From contig NZ_PYMJ01000002.1 of assembly GCF_003025615.1 (NCBI RefSeq), positions 124,001 through 188,000 of the forward strand: 64,000 nucleotides of DNA. Direction: 5' to 3'. The position numbers were made by a program, and so were the translations under genes. This DNA comes from Photobacterium frigidiphilum. Lineage in GTDB: Bacteria > Pseudomonadota > Gammaproteobacteria > Enterobacterales > Vibrionaceae. Below, one piece after another: positions 53,356 to 64,000 of this stretch (its first letter is position 1; every line of letters starts with the position of its first letter). The notes under the pieces were generated by a model. That model made no database searches, was not told the DNA's origin, and saw only the letters and a list, made by a program, of their open reading frames with translations.

Positions 53356-54456
53356 ATGATTAATGCATTTATCTTTGTTTTTATAACATCGTTTTGCAGC
53401 TTGTTTGCATTTCGAAAAGTCGCCAAGGGCGTAGGGTTAGTGGATAAACCCAATGCCCGTAAGCATCACCAAGGGGTGGTGCCGTTAGTGGGCGGGGTCT
53501 CTATCTTCTTTACGCTCGCCCTGACCTTTTTGGCCTTTACCGAATTAAGTCCAGCTCTCGTGTTGTTTTTAGTCTGTGCCACGATTTTAGTGGTAGTGGG
53601 TGTGATTGACGACCGTTATGACATCAGCTTTAAAGTCCGTCTGGTGATCCAGGCGGGGGTCTCGCTCGCCATGATACTCATTGGTGACAAGAGCTTGCAC
53701 AGCTTGGGTTACTTCATGGGCAGTGAGGCGATTGAGTTGTCACCCATTGCCAGTGCCATGATCACTATTTTTGCTGTCATTGGAGCCATCAATGCGTTCA
53801 ACATGGTGGATGGTATCGATGGCCTACTGGGTGGTTTAGCCTCGGTCACCTTTGGTGCGTTAGGCTATTTATTCCTTATCGACGGTAATACCGAATTGGC
53901 GATGGTCTGCGGATTACTGGTGACCGCCATGATCCCGTATATTTTATTGAACCTCGGTTTTCCATTGGGTCGCCGCTTTAAAGTCTTCATGGGCGATGCG
54001 GGTAGTATCTTTATTGGCTTTACCGTTATTTGGTTGTTGATTGAAGCCACCCAAGGGGTGAATTCGACGCCGATCCGTCCTGTGACGGCATTGTGGGTCA
54101 TCGCTTTACCGTTAATGGACATGGCCACTATTATGGTACGTCGTATCCGTAAAGGGCAATCGCCGTTTAAACCGGATCGCGAGCACCTGCACCATATTTG
54201 TCAGCGTATTGGTCTGTCATCCCACATGTCATTGTTTGTAATTTGCCTTTGTGCATCGATAATGGCCGGCATTGGTATTTGGTCTGATATGAGTCAAATT
54301 AATGAAACCGTGATGTTTGGTAGTTTCTTGGCAGTATTTGCAGTGTATTTTTGGGTGATTAGCCACATCTGGAAAGTCACCACTTGGGTACACAAACTGT
54401 TTGGCAAAACAGGCCCTATCCAGCTTAACCTTGATGAGAGTGAAGCGGGTAAATAA
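53356..54456 (+). CDS. wecA: WecA-family undecaprenyl-phosphate HexNAc-1-phosphate transferase (copy 1)
   Basis: A 366-residue protein with about 11 membrane segments. All WecA signatures are visible: KPNARKHHQGVVPLVGG, GVIDDRYDIS, NAFNMVDGIDGLLGG, FMGDAGSIFIGF and the DREHLHHICQR histidine motif. It transfers GlcNAc-1-phosphate (or similar) from a UDP-sugar to undecaprenyl phosphate and so initiates glycan assembly. Two more family members follow within 5 kb. Codon use is G+C-richer than in copies 2 and 3, so this may be the older one. Confidence 0.9.
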   Translation: MINAFIFVFITSFCSLFAFRKVAKGVGLVDKPNARKHHQGVVPLVGGVSIFFTLALTFLAFTELSPALVLFLVCATILVVVGVIDDRYDISFKVRLVIQAGVSLAMILIGDKSLHSLGYFMGSEAIELSPIASAMITIFAVIGAINAFNMVDGIDGLLGGLASVTFGALGYLFLIDGNTELAMVCGLLVTAMIPYILLNLGFPLGRRFKVFMGDAGSIFIGFTVIWLLIEATQGVNSTPIRPVTALWVIALPLMDMATIMVRRIRKGQSPFKPDREHLHHICQRIGLSSHMSLFVICLCASIMAGIGIWSDMSQINETVMFGSFLAVFAVYFWVISHIWKVTTWVHKLFGKTGPIQLNLDESEAGK

Positions 54457-54483
54457 TCACAGAGTGTGAAATGGGTGATGAAA

Positions 54484-54518
54484 GAGCGATGAACCGCATA
54501 GGGTTATCGCTCTTTTTG
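54484..54518 (+). terminator. Rho-independent terminator after wecA copy 1
   Basis: GAGCGAT pairs with ATCGCTC around a 15-base loop and is followed by TTTTTG. Confidence 0.75.
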
Positions 54519-54629
54519 TTTCTAGTGATCACCCGTATTCCTGCTCGAACGATTCAACATTGGCAAAGACCAATTAAGAAATAACGTCAGACGGCAATTA
54601 ACATTCCACATGAAGAATAGATAATAATT

Positions 54630-55970
54630 ATGACTAGAAAATATTTTGGCACAGATGGTGTTCGCGGCAAAGTGGGTGATTACCCAATCACACCTGATTT
54701 TGCACTAAAGCTTGGCTGGGCTGCAGGGCGTGTTTTATCACGTTTAGGTACAAAGAAAGTCATCATAGGTAAAGATACCCGTATTTCAGGTTACATGTTG
54801 GAATCTGCATTAGAAGCTGGTCTATCAGCGGCAGGGATTAATGCGGTGTTAACTGGGCCATTACCCACGCCAGCAGTGGCGTATTTAACCAAAACATTCC
54901 GTGCAGAAGCGGGCATTGTGATCAGTGCATCGCATAATCCGTATTATGATAATGGCATTAAGTTTTTTTCTGCTTCGGGCGAAAAGTTACCGGATGAGAT
55001 TGAGTTAGCGATTGAAGCAGAACTTGATAAGCCGATGACGTGTGTGAGCTCTGATCTATTAGGTAAAGCCATGCGCATGGATGATGCCGCAGGTCGCTAC
55101 ATTGAATTTTGTAAAGGGACATTCCCATCAGAGCTTTCGTTAGCAGGGTTAAAACTGGTTGTCGATTGTGCGCATGGCGCGGCATACCACATTGCGCCAG
55201 CTGTCTTTAGTGAACTAGGTGCTGATATTCACGTGATTGGTAATCAGCCGAACGGCCTGAACATCAATGATAACTGTGGTGCGACATCGTTGGGTTTATT
55301 ACAGTCGAGGGTCGTTGAAAAAGGCGCAGACTTAGGCATCGCCCTTGATGGTGATAGCGATCGCATTATGATGGTGGATAGCCAAGGTAATGTAATTGAT
55401 GGCGATCAGCTATTGTTTGTACTGGCTAAACAAGCCTTGATCAAAGGTGAACTTAAAGGCGGCGTGGTGGGCACCTTGATGTCGAACATGGGCCTAGAAG
55501 TGGCACTATCGAAACTGGGTATTCCTTTTGTACGCGCGAATGTCGGCGATCGTTATGTCATGGAACAACTGCTGGAAAGACAGTGGTGGTTTGGTGGTGA
55601 GAATTCCGGTCATGTTATTTGCCGTCAGCAAGTGACTACTGGTGATGCCATTGTTGCGGCACTACAAGTGCTCGCAGTGATCATGAGCAGTGGTAAAACG
55701 TTGGATACCTTGGTGGCTGAGATGCCAATGATGCCGCAGGTATTGGTGAATGTTCGATTCAGTGGTGACACCGATCCATTAAGCTCTGAAGCGGTGCAAG
55801 CAGCATTACGTGAAGCAGAAACGGCGTTAGAAGTGGGTACAGAGACACCAACAGGTCGTATTTTATTACGTAAATCGGGGACCGAACCGTTAATACGTGT
55901 GATGGTTGAAGCGGAATCCGATGCTCAAAAGTGGGCACAACATATTGCTGATCAAGTAAAGGCAGCTTAA
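54630..55970 (+). CDS. glmM: Phosphoglucosamine mutase
   Basis: A 446-residue phosphohexomutase starting [21 protein letters not shown]. Visible are the active-site serine in [23 protein letters not shown] metal site, GGENSGH and [15 protein letters not shown]. It makes glucosamine-1-phosphate for UDP-GlcNAc. In E. coli the single glmM lies by ftsH-folP; a copy inside a polysaccharide region suggests a second, cluster-associated enzyme. Frame and motifs are intact. Confidence 0.9.
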   Translation: MTRKYFGTDGVRGKVGDYPITPDFALKLGWAAGRVLSRLGTKKVIIGKDTRISGYMLESALEAGLSAAGINAVLTGPLPTPAVAYLTKTFRAEAGIVISASHNPYYDNGIKFFSASGEKLPDEIELAIEAELDKPMTCVSSDLLGKAMRMDDAAGRYIEFCKGTFPSELSLAGLKLVVDCAHGAAYHIAPAVFSELGADIHVIGNQPNGLNINDNCGATSLGLLQSRVVEKGADLGIALDGDSDRIMMVDSQGNVIDGDQLLFVLAKQALIKGELKGGVVGTLMSNMGLEVALSKLGIPFVRANVGDRYVMEQLLERQWWFGGENSGHVICRQQVTTGDAIVAALQVLAVIMSSGKTLDTLVAEMPMMPQVLVNVRFSGDTDPLSSEAVQAALREAETALEVGTETPTGRILLRKSGTEPLIRVMVEAESDAQKWAQHIADQVKAA

Positions 55971-55987
55971 CGAGCAATGAATCATTG

Positions 55988-56027
55988 AAAAGCGGTGTCT
56001 TCGAGAGAAGGCGCCGCTTTTTTCGTT
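55988..56027 (+). terminator. Rho-independent terminator after glmM
   Basis: AAAAGCGG pairs with CCGCTTTTTT, with an inner TCTTC/GAAGG-type stem, then a T run. Confidence 0.8.
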
Positions 56028-56084
56028 TAAGGGGAAGCGTCTGATATTGCTCTTTTTTGTACTGCCTATTTATTGTGTCATGTT

Positions 56085-56113
56085 TTTGTAATACAGTGTA
56101 GCTAGATTATACT
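56085..56113 (+). promoter_or_regulatory. Probable promoter for wecA copy 2
   Basis: TATACT at 56108-56113 with TTGTAA at 56086-56091 (16-base spacer). It lies about 160 bases before the gene and just upstream of a structured leader. Confidence 0.4.
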
Positions 56114-56157
56114 TATGTGTGTTTTGTTGCATATTTTTTTGTGTGGTGAGTAAATAA

Positions 56158-56200
56158 CATTATTCTTGGTTAGCCTCTCTGGGGCTGGTTAAGAGTAATG
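56158..56200 (+). promoter_or_regulatory. Hairpin in the leader of wecA copy 2
   Basis: CATTATTCTT and AAGAGTAATG pair (one G-U), a GGTT/GGTT internal loop follows, then AGCC/GGCT closes a seven-base loop. There is no T run, so it is not a typical terminator. The long leader with this structure suggests post-transcriptional control. Confidence 0.4.
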
Positions 56201-56270
56201 CTATTTGCTTTCTATATGCCAAAGCGTTTGGATGCGTTTGGGCAAATTTAAAATTTATAAGGTCATTGTG

Positions 56271-57377
56271 ATGACATCCGCATTTTTCTTTGTTTTTATA
56301 ACATCGTTTTGCATGCTTTTTATCTGTCGAAAATTAGCCAAAGCGGTTGGATTGGTCGATAAGCCAAACGCCCGAAAACATCACCAAGGTGTCATTCCTT
56401 TGGTTGGTGGCGTTTCAATATTCCTGACATTGATCGTGACATCTTTTCTGTTCCCTCAACTTAAGGTTGTGTCACCACTCTTTATAAGTTGTGCCACAAT
56501 TTTGGTGGTAACGGGGGTGATCGATGATCGTTATGACATCAGCTTTAAAGCTAGGTTAATTATTCAAACAATTATATCGCTAGTTATGATTGGTGTTGGT
56601 AATAAAAGCCTTCATAGCCTTGGGTACTTGATGGGAAGTGATGTCATTGAATTATCGGTAGCATCGAGTGTTGTTATTACTGTTTTAGGGATTATTGGTG
56701 CAATCAATGCGTTTAATATGGTTGATGGTATTGATGGGTTACTCGGTGGATTAGCATCGGTTACCTTTGGCGCTTTAGGCTTCGTATTTTTAATTAACGG
56801 TAATACTGATTTAGCGATTTTTTGTGGTTTAATAGTGACCGCAATGATGCCCTATATTTTACTTAATATGGGGTTTCCTTTAGGACGCCGCTTTAAAGTT
56901 TTTATGGGGGATGCTGGCAGCATATTCATTGGCTTTACGGTAATTTGGTTACTGATAGAAGCGACTCAGGGGCCTAATGTTACACCTATCCGACCTGTTA
57001 CTGCATTGTGGATGATCGCGATTCCCTTAATGGATATGGCAACCATTATGGTACGTCGTATTCGAAAAGGGCACTCACCGTTCAAGCCTGACAGAGAGCA
57101 CCTACACCATATATGCCAGCGTTTAGGCATGTCGAATCATATGGCATTATTTATTATTTGTTTAATGGCTTCTATTATGGCCGGTGTGGGTATCTGGGCT
57201 GATATGACACTAGTGTCGGAGTCGATTATGTTCATTAGCTTTCTCTGCATTTTTGCTGTGTACTTTTTTGTGATTAGTCATATATGGCGTATTACGACAC
57301 TGGTACACCGTATTTTTAAAGGTAGAGAGCCAACGAGATCTGAACCGTCTAGCAGTGATGGTGTAACGAATCTATAA
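56271..57377 (+). CDS. WecA-family undecaprenyl-phosphate HexNAc-1-phosphate transferase (copy 2)
   Basis: A 368-residue protein; the ATG at 56271 (MTSAFFFVFITSFCMLF) matches the start of copy 1, so the frame upstream of it is not used. All signature motifs of copy 1 are kept (VIDDRYDIS, NAFNMVDGIDGLLGG, FMGDAGSIFIGF, DREHLHHICQR). The two proteins are very similar along their whole length although third-base composition differs, with copy 2 more AT-rich. This points to divergence or separate acquisition rather than a fresh duplication. Confidence 0.88.
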   Translation: MTSAFFFVFITSFCMLFICRKLAKAVGLVDKPNARKHHQGVIPLVGGVSIFLTLIVTSFLFPQLKVVSPLFISCATILVVTGVIDDRYDISFKARLIIQTIISLVMIGVGNKSLHSLGYLMGSDVIELSVASSVVITVLGIIGAINAFNMVDGIDGLLGGLASVTFGALGFVFLINGNTDLAIFCGLIVTAMMPYILLNMGFPLGRRFKVFMGDAGSIFIGFTVIWLLIEATQGPNVTPIRPVTALWMIAIPLMDMATIMVRRIRKGHSPFKPDREHLHHICQRLGMSNHMALFIICLMASIMAGVGIWADMTLVSESIMFISFLCIFAVYFFVISHIWRITTLVHRIFKGREPTRSEPSSSDGVTNL

Positions 57378-57432
57378 CGCATTAAGTTAATGACTCGATA
57401 GCTAGAAATAGACCACAACCTACAGAAAGTCG

Positions 57433-57462
57433 AAAAAGTGCCTTTATTGGGCACTTTTTGCA
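57433..57462. terminator. Bidirectional terminator between convergent wecA copies 2 and 3
   Basis: AAAAAGTGCC and GGGCACTTTTT form a symmetric stem around TTTATT. It is A/T flanked on both sides and fits the convergent gene arrangement. Confidence 0.85.
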
Positions 57463-57492
57463 TCTTGAGGTGACTTGGGTATACTGAATTAT

Positions 57493-58560
57493 TCATTTTG
57501 TAGGCGATGTGCTGAATGAATGTAGATGAGCAAAAAATACCGAAAGATGCGACACTAAAATAAAATACACCACAAACAAGCTTGAAAAACTAAACAACAT
57601 TACTACTTCAGTGATATCATTGATTTCACTCCAAATACCAATGTATGCAAAAATTGCAGAAAAACCACATAGAATGAATAATATGAGTCGATTAGGTACC
57701 CCTAATACCTGAAGTTTATGATGAAGATGTTGTTTATCTGGTTGAAAGGGTGATCTACCATTTTGTATACGGTTTACTATAATCGTTGCCATATCCATTA
57801 ATGGGAATGCGATTAACCATAAAGCCGTTACAGGTTTAAATGATGGAGAACTATTGAGTTGAGTGCCATTTAATAGCAGCCAAACAACGGTAAAGCCAAT
57901 AAAAAGGCTGCCAGCATCCCCCATAAAAACCTTTAAATTCTTACCAAAAATGAATTCAAGATTTAAGATAAGGTAAGGTATTACGGCAATAATCACAATG
58001 GAACAAAAATAATAGAGTTCAACGTTATTGTTAAGCCAGAATAAATAGCCTAAAGCCGAAAATATAACAATGGTCACCCCGCCAAGTAGTCCATCGATAC
58101 CGTCAATCATATTAAATGCATTCATTGCTCCTACTATTGCCAATATAGTGACTATATTGCTTAGTAGTGGTGCTAGCGTTAATTCTTTTGGGCTAAATAT
58201 AGCACCTAAGTTATGTATGCTTATATTTCCAAATTGTATTGCTACTATTGATACTAGTATTTGAATAGCTAAGCGTATGTTTACCTGTACATTATTTTTA
58301 TCATCAATAATGCCAGTTAAAACTAATGTTGATGAGCAGAATAAAAATACATTATATTTTATGATGAGTGCTGGATGCAAAAATAAAACCATTGATAGGG
58401 TTAGGAAAATAGAAATACCACCCACCAGAGGGATGAATCCACTGTGTGATTTTCTTAATGATGGTTTATCAACTAGGCCAACATTTTTAGCAATACGCCT
58501 TAGCGTGAAAATCAAAATAAACGATAATAAGAAAATAATAATCAACTCAATAAATATCAT
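57493..58560 (-). CDS. WecA-family undecaprenyl-phosphate HexNAc-1-phosphate transferase (copy 3)
   Basis: A 355-residue multi-helix protein with KPSLRKSHSGFIPLVGGIS, IIDDKNNVQVNI, NAFNMIDGIDGLLGG, FMGDAGSLFIGF and DKQHLHHKLQVLG, the WecA signature set. It is more diverged than copies 1 and 2 (DDKNN instead of DDRYD) and on the other strand. It may initiate with a different HexNAc or be a recent arrival. It ends at the terminator shared with copy 2. Confidence 0.88.
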   Translation of the reverse strand: MIFIELIIIFLLSFILIFTLRRIAKNVGLVDKPSLRKSHSGFIPLVGGISIFLTLSMVLFLHPALIIKYNVFLFCSSTLVLTGIIDDKNNVQVNIRLAIQILVSIVAIQFGNISIHNLGAIFSPKELTLAPLLSNIVTILAIVGAMNAFNMIDGIDGLLGGVTIVIFSALGYLFWLNNNVELYYFCSIVIIAVIPYLILNLEFIFGKNLKVFMGDAGSLFIGFTVVWLLLNGTQLNSSPSFKPVTALWLIAFPLMDMATIIVNRIQNGRSPFQPDKQHLHHKLQVLGVPNRLILFILCGFSAIFAYIGIWSEINDITEVVMLFSFSSLFVVYFILVSHLSVFFAHLHSFSTSPTK

Positions 58561-58912
58561 GAATCAAGACCTTATTAATCATGTTATCAGTCGGTATATT
58601 GACTAATGCTTTAATATCAGCTAGTTATATGTGTTCTGATACGTTTGTTTTAATTTTATTTTATCAGTATTTACTGACCAATCATTATATTGAGCTTAGT
58701 GTCAGTATTACAGGTATGTCAAAGTAAAGAGCAAAATATTCATATATTCCTATAATTATTTTATGGTGTATTAGGGGCGATTTTGTGTTTAATATTGATT
58801 AACACTTTATTTTTAAAGTTATTTTCGTGATGTGACTCGAGCAATTTTTCTTCTATTTACTTTCCACGTATCAGCTTTGGCATCATCCAGAACTTCTCAA
58901 GTTCATTAGGGG
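58561..58912. other. Divergent intergenic region between wecA copy 3 and the metallo-hydrolase gene
   Basis: It is AT-rich and must hold both promoters, though none stands out. No frame is convincing. AGGGG lies just before the metallo-hydrolase start. Confidence 0.5.
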
Positions 58913-60274
58913 ATGGCAGTGGAGATTTTACATCACGGTGCTAAGGTGGGTGTTACTGGCTCATGTCATGAAATTAAACTGGGACAGCATGGGTTACTCA
59001 TCGATTGCGGTATGTTTCAAGGTGATGAATCTAAAGATGCGTTAGATATCGATTTTCCTATCGAACATATTCACGCATTGCTTTTAACCCATAGCCACAT
59101 TGATCATGTTGGGCGTATTCCTTGGTTATTAGCGGCTGGATTTAAAGGGCAAATTTATGCGTCTGAGGCAACAGCAGCTTTATTACCATTAATGCTTGCT
59201 GATGGGCTGAAAATTCAACTGGGATTTAATCAGCAGCAATGCGATCAATTTACGCTATTAGTAAAATCACGTTTAAAAGCGATTCCTTATGATTGTTGGG
59301 CTCAAATTATTTTACCATCTGGCGAATTGGTTAAAATTCGATTTCGACCTGCAGGTCATATTCTAGGTTCAGCGTATATTGAAATAATGCTTTCAACTGG
59401 CGAAATAGTGGTATTTTCAGGAGATCTCGGGCCGTGTAATACACCACTCTTAGTGGATCCTATTTCGCCTCAAACCGTTGATACATTAATCATTGAAAGT
59501 ACTTATGGTGACAAGACTCATCATGGTATTGAAAGGCGAGAAGCGCAGCTTAAGGAAATTATCGAGCGTTCGTTAATCGATGGTGGGGTAATACTGATAC
59601 CTGCTTTTAGTGTTGGTCGTACACAAGAGCTATTGTTTGATATTGAAAATATTATTGCGGCGTCTAACGTCAAAAATGAGGCTGTGAATTGGCAAGAAAT
59701 TCCGGTCATACTCGATTCGCCTTTAGCCGGGGAAATTACAGCGCAATACCGAAATTTTAAAATGCTATGGACAAAAGAAGCGAAAGAACGAAAACAACAA
59801 GGGCGTCACCCGTTGTCTTTTTCTCAATGTATTACGATTGAGCTGCATAGTGATCATCAGGCGTTAGTAAACAGGCTTAAAATTTCGGGTGAAGCTGCGA
59901 TAGTAGTGGCAGCCAGTGGTATGTGTTCTGGTGGGCGGATTGTTAATTATCTTGAAGCGTTACTGCCAGATAAAAGAACCGATGTCATTATGATCGGTTA
60001 TCAAGCAAAGGGCACGTTAGGGCGTGATCTCTATAGTGGCAAGCGTGTGATTACAATTAATAATACGGTTATAAACGTGAAAGCCCAAATACATACGATG
60101 TCTGGTTACTCTGCTCATGCTGATCAGGCTGACTTATTAAAATTTGTGGGGGGGATTAAACAAGGGCCCCAAAAAATTCATGTTGTGCATGGTGATAAAC
60201 AGGCTCAGTTAGCCTTCGCAGAATTACTTCAACAAATAAAACCACAAGCTAAAATAGTGACTGGATTTTCTTAA
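58913..60274 (+). CDS. Metallo-beta-lactamase / beta-CASP fold hydrolase (RNA-processing type)
   Basis: A 453-residue protein with the HSHIDHVGR zinc motif, GHILGSAYIEI, FSGDLGP, IPAFSVGRTQELL of the beta-CASP domain and the C-terminal HTMSGYSAHADQADLL block (PF07521-type). These features mark bacterial CPSF/YSH1-like MBL proteins, predicted RNA nucleases. AGGGG lies directly before ATG 58913 and six bases before GTG 58919, so the GTG may be the true start. It lies beside a YjbE-like gene at the end of the capsule region. A link to polysaccharide control is speculation. Confidence 0.85.
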   Translation: MAVEILHHGAKVGVTGSCHEIKLGQHGLLIDCGMFQGDESKDALDIDFPIEHIHALLLTHSHIDHVGRIPWLLAAGFKGQIYASEATAALLPLMLADGLKIQLGFNQQQCDQFTLLVKSRLKAIPYDCWAQIILPSGELVKIRFRPAGHILGSAYIEIMLSTGEIVVFSGDLGPCNTPLLVDPISPQTVDTLIIESTYGDKTHHGIERREAQLKEIIERSLIDGGVILIPAFSVGRTQELLFDIENIIAASNVKNEAVNWQEIPVILDSPLAGEITAQYRNFKMLWTKEAKERKQQGRHPLSFSQCITIELHSDHQALVNRLKISGEAAIVVAASGMCSGGRIVNYLEALLPDKRTDVIMIGYQAKGTLGRDLYSGKRVITINNTVINVKAQIHTMSGYSAHADQADLLKFVGGIKQGPQKIHVVHGDKQAQLAFAELLQQIKPQAKIVTGFS

Positions 60275-60377
60275 AAATGATAAAAAAGTGCAATTAAAAA
60301 CCAGTTTATTTTATCTCATCTATAATTATATCAGTAATTAATTTCGAACTATGTTCGTCGTTACTGATAGGGATTTA

Positions 60378-60671
60378 ATGATGAAAGCGTGTTCAATAAT
60401 TCTTTTGTTAAGCTGTATATTCACTTTTTCTGTGAATGCCGCCGATGAAGTGGTGACAAAGTCTACTGCGAATGCCGCGAATACAACAACCGAAGCCGCA
60501 GCTTCTAAAGGTACAGCCGCTGGTATTGATACAGCATTTGCTGCATCTGCGGGTGGTATAACGGCAACCGTGGTGGCTGTCGGGGTGGCGGCTATTGTTA
60601 TTGGTGTTGCAGTCTCTGATTCTGGCGGTGGAGATGATCCGGCACCACCAGTAACCGCGGCTGTAAATTAA
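60378..60671 (+). CDS. YjbE-like small secreted Ala-rich protein
   Basis: A 97-residue protein from ATG 60378 with an AGGGA ribosome site; the longer frame from 60351 is not used. It has a signal peptide (ACSIILLLSCIFTFSVNA), an Ala/Thr-rich mature part and a hydrophobic block GGITATVVAVGVAAIVIGVAVSDSGGG. This matches the design of YjbE at 28596 (GGITATAVAAGVAVA...ADSG), so the two are paralogues. They lie at opposite ends of the capsule region. Confidence 0.7.
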   Translation: MMKACSIILLLSCIFTFSVNAADEVVTKSTANAANTTTEAAASKGTAAGIDTAFAASAGGITATVVAVGVAAIVIGVAVSDSGGGDDPAPPVTAAVN

Positions 60672-60702
60672 GGTGTTATAGTATTCGACGCAATGTGCTT
60701 TT

Positions 60703-60760
60703 TATATACGCTAGTTGCTTTTATATGCCAACTGCCTCATATGCCAGTTGCTTTATATAT
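60703..60760. repeat. Imperfect short repeats after the YjbE-like gene
   Basis: The words ATACGCTAGTTGCTTTTATA, ATGCCAACTGCC and ATGCCAGTTGCTTTATATA repeat a roughly 20-base unit about three times. A CAACTG/CAGTTG dyad is included. Function not clear. Confidence 0.4.
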
Positions 60761-60783
60761 ATTGGAGGCTAACGGCTAACCCT

Positions 60784-63003
<2,220 letters not shown>

Positions 63004-64000
63004 ATGAAACGAGCCGTAATTACAGGCATGGGTATTGTATCCAGCATTGGTAACGACGTAAAAGAGGTGTTGGCATCTCTTAAAAGTGGTAAGTCAGGAA
63101 TTAACTTCTCTGAGCAATTCGCAGAAAATAAACTGCGTAGTAATGTTTGGGGCGATTTGAAAATGAATCCGGCTGAACACATCGATCGTAAAAAAATGCG
63201 TTTCATGGGCGATGCAGCAGCATTTGCGTATTTGTCGATGGAACAAGCAATTGAAGATTCAGGTTTATCTGACGATCAAGTTTCTAATGACCGAACTGGC
63301 CTTGTAGCGGGTTCTGGTGGTGCGTCATCTTATAATCAGGTGGCAGCAGTAGATATTATTCGTAACAAAGGTGTGAAGCGTGTTGGCCCTTACATGGTAC
63401 CTCGTACTATGTCTTCAACTGTTTCAGCTTGCTTAGCGACACCGTTTAAAATCCGTGGCGTGAACTACACAATGAGTTCTGCATGTGCAACATCTGCACA
63501 CTGTATTGGTCACGCGGTAGAGCTTATTCAACTGGGTAAGCAAGATGTTGTTTTTGCTGGTGGTGGTGAAGAGCTTGATTGGTCGTTAACCATGATGTTT
63601 GACGCAATGGGCGCTTTATCAACCAAATACAACGATGACCCTTCAAAAGCGTCTCGTACCTATGATGCAGACCGTGACGGTTTTGTTATCTCAGGCGGCG
63701 GCGGCATGGTTGTGATTGAAGAGTTAGAGCATGCACTTGCTCGCGGTGCGAAAATCTACGGTGAAGTGGTAGGTTATGGCGCAACGTCTGATGGCTACGA
63801 TATGGTAGCGCCATCGGGTGAAGGTGCCGTTCGCTGTATGACGATGGCAATGAAAGATCTTGATGCGCCTATTGATTACATCAACACTCACGGTACATCA
63901 ACGCCGGTTGGTGACGTGAAAGAGTTGGGTGCAATTCAAGAGTTGTTCGGTAAAAATAGCCCTGCAATTTCGGCAACCAAAGCGATGACAGGTCACGCGT
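63004..64000 (+). CDS. fabB: 3-oxoacyl-ACP synthase I, 3' end outside window
   Basis: The frame is open from ATG 63004 ([18 protein letters not shown]) to the window end, about 332 codons. The active-site Cys lies in [15 protein letters not shown] and the first active-site His in [12 protein letters not shown]. It condenses acyl-ACP with malonyl-ACP in fatty acid synthesis and is needed for unsaturated fatty acids. Its position beside mnmC is the conserved gammaproteobacterial order. Confidence 0.97.
   Translation, partial: MKRAVITGMGIVSSIGNDVKEVLASLKSGKSGINFSEQFAENKLRSNVWGDLKMNPAEHIDRKKMRFMGDAAAFAYLSMEQAIEDSGLSDDQVSNDRTGLVAGSGGASSYNQVAAVDIIRNKGVKRVGPYMVPRTMSSTVSACLATPFKIRGVNYTMSSACATSAHCIGHAVELIQLGKQDVVFAGGGEELDWSLTMMFDAMGALSTKYNDDPSKASRTYDADRDGFVISGGGGMVVIEELEHALARGAKIYGEVVGYGATSDGYDMVAPSGEGAVRCMTMAMKDLDAPIDYINTHGTSTPVGDVKELGAIQELFGKNSPAISATKAMTGHA

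Overview
The window reads as a chromosomal segment of a marine gammaproteobacterium, most likely one of the Vibrionaceae (Vibrio/Photobacterium type; genus not certain). The clues are the enterobacterial/vibrio housekeeping genes fabB-mnmC at the right end and epmC-yfcL in the middle (adjacent in E. coli as epmC-yfcL-mnmC-fabB), two ops/JUMPstart elements, and a yjbEFGH plus wza-wzb-wzc module. I saw no tRNA, rRNA or CRISPR array.

Layout. (1) 1-6.4 kb is a decayed segmental duplication: a TRIC/UPF0126 membrane gene cut by the window edge, a broken epmC copy, an intact yfcL copy, wzz, remnants of a small membrane protein and of yjbG/yjbF, a defective IS66-family element (3789-5658), and a second, broken TRIC gene. 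(2) 6.5-22.9 kb is an O-antigen-type locus behind an extended -10 promoter, a perfect 5' leader hairpin and an ops element. It holds rmlBA, a VioA-like aminotransferase, an acyltransferase, an acyl carrier protein, two ketoacyl-ACP synthases III, a ketoacyl reductase, Wzx, Wzy, glycosyltransferases, and a 4-reductase / initiating transferase / UDP-HexNAc dehydratase triad. (3) 22.9-24.1 kb is the intact epmC-yfcL pair and a small membrane protein. (4) 24.7-28.9 kb is yjbEFGH on the minus strand. (5) 29.4-50.4 kb is a group 1-like capsule/EPS locus behind a second ops element: wza-wzb-wzc, a nonulosonic-acid-like gene set, a second Wzx/Wzy pair, glycosyltransferases, and gmd-fcl-gmm-manC-manB for GDP-fucose/mannose sugars. 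(6) 51.8-58.6 kb has a ugd remnant, galU, three WecA-family genes and a glmM. (7) 58.9-64 kb has a beta-CASP metallo-hydrolase, a second YjbE-like gene, mnmC and fabB.

How it fits together. Two complete Wzx/Wzy systems appear to lie side by side, interleaved with the ancestral epmC-yfcL / mnmC-fabB locus: one exporting and polymerising an O-antigen, one a Wza/Wzc-dependent capsule. The O-antigen locus has rmlA and rmlB but no rmlC or rmlD, so it should divert dTDP-4-keto-6-deoxyglucose to a 4-amino sugar (viosamine). The dedicated ACP/KAS III/reductase set suggests a custom hydroxyacyl group, probably 3-hydroxybutyryl-like, is built and placed on that amine. The capsule locus has a PseB-like dehydratase, an RmlD-like reductase, a NeuB-like synthase and a PseF-like CMP transferase but no recognisable PseC, PseG or PseH, which points to an unusual nonulosonic acid or to enzymes supplied from elsewhere.

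These two sugar pathways are the best candidates for new biology. The duplication history, the three wecA genes, structured leaders and simple-sequence tracts are secondary points of interest. All functional calls come from reading motifs by eye; no database search was run.
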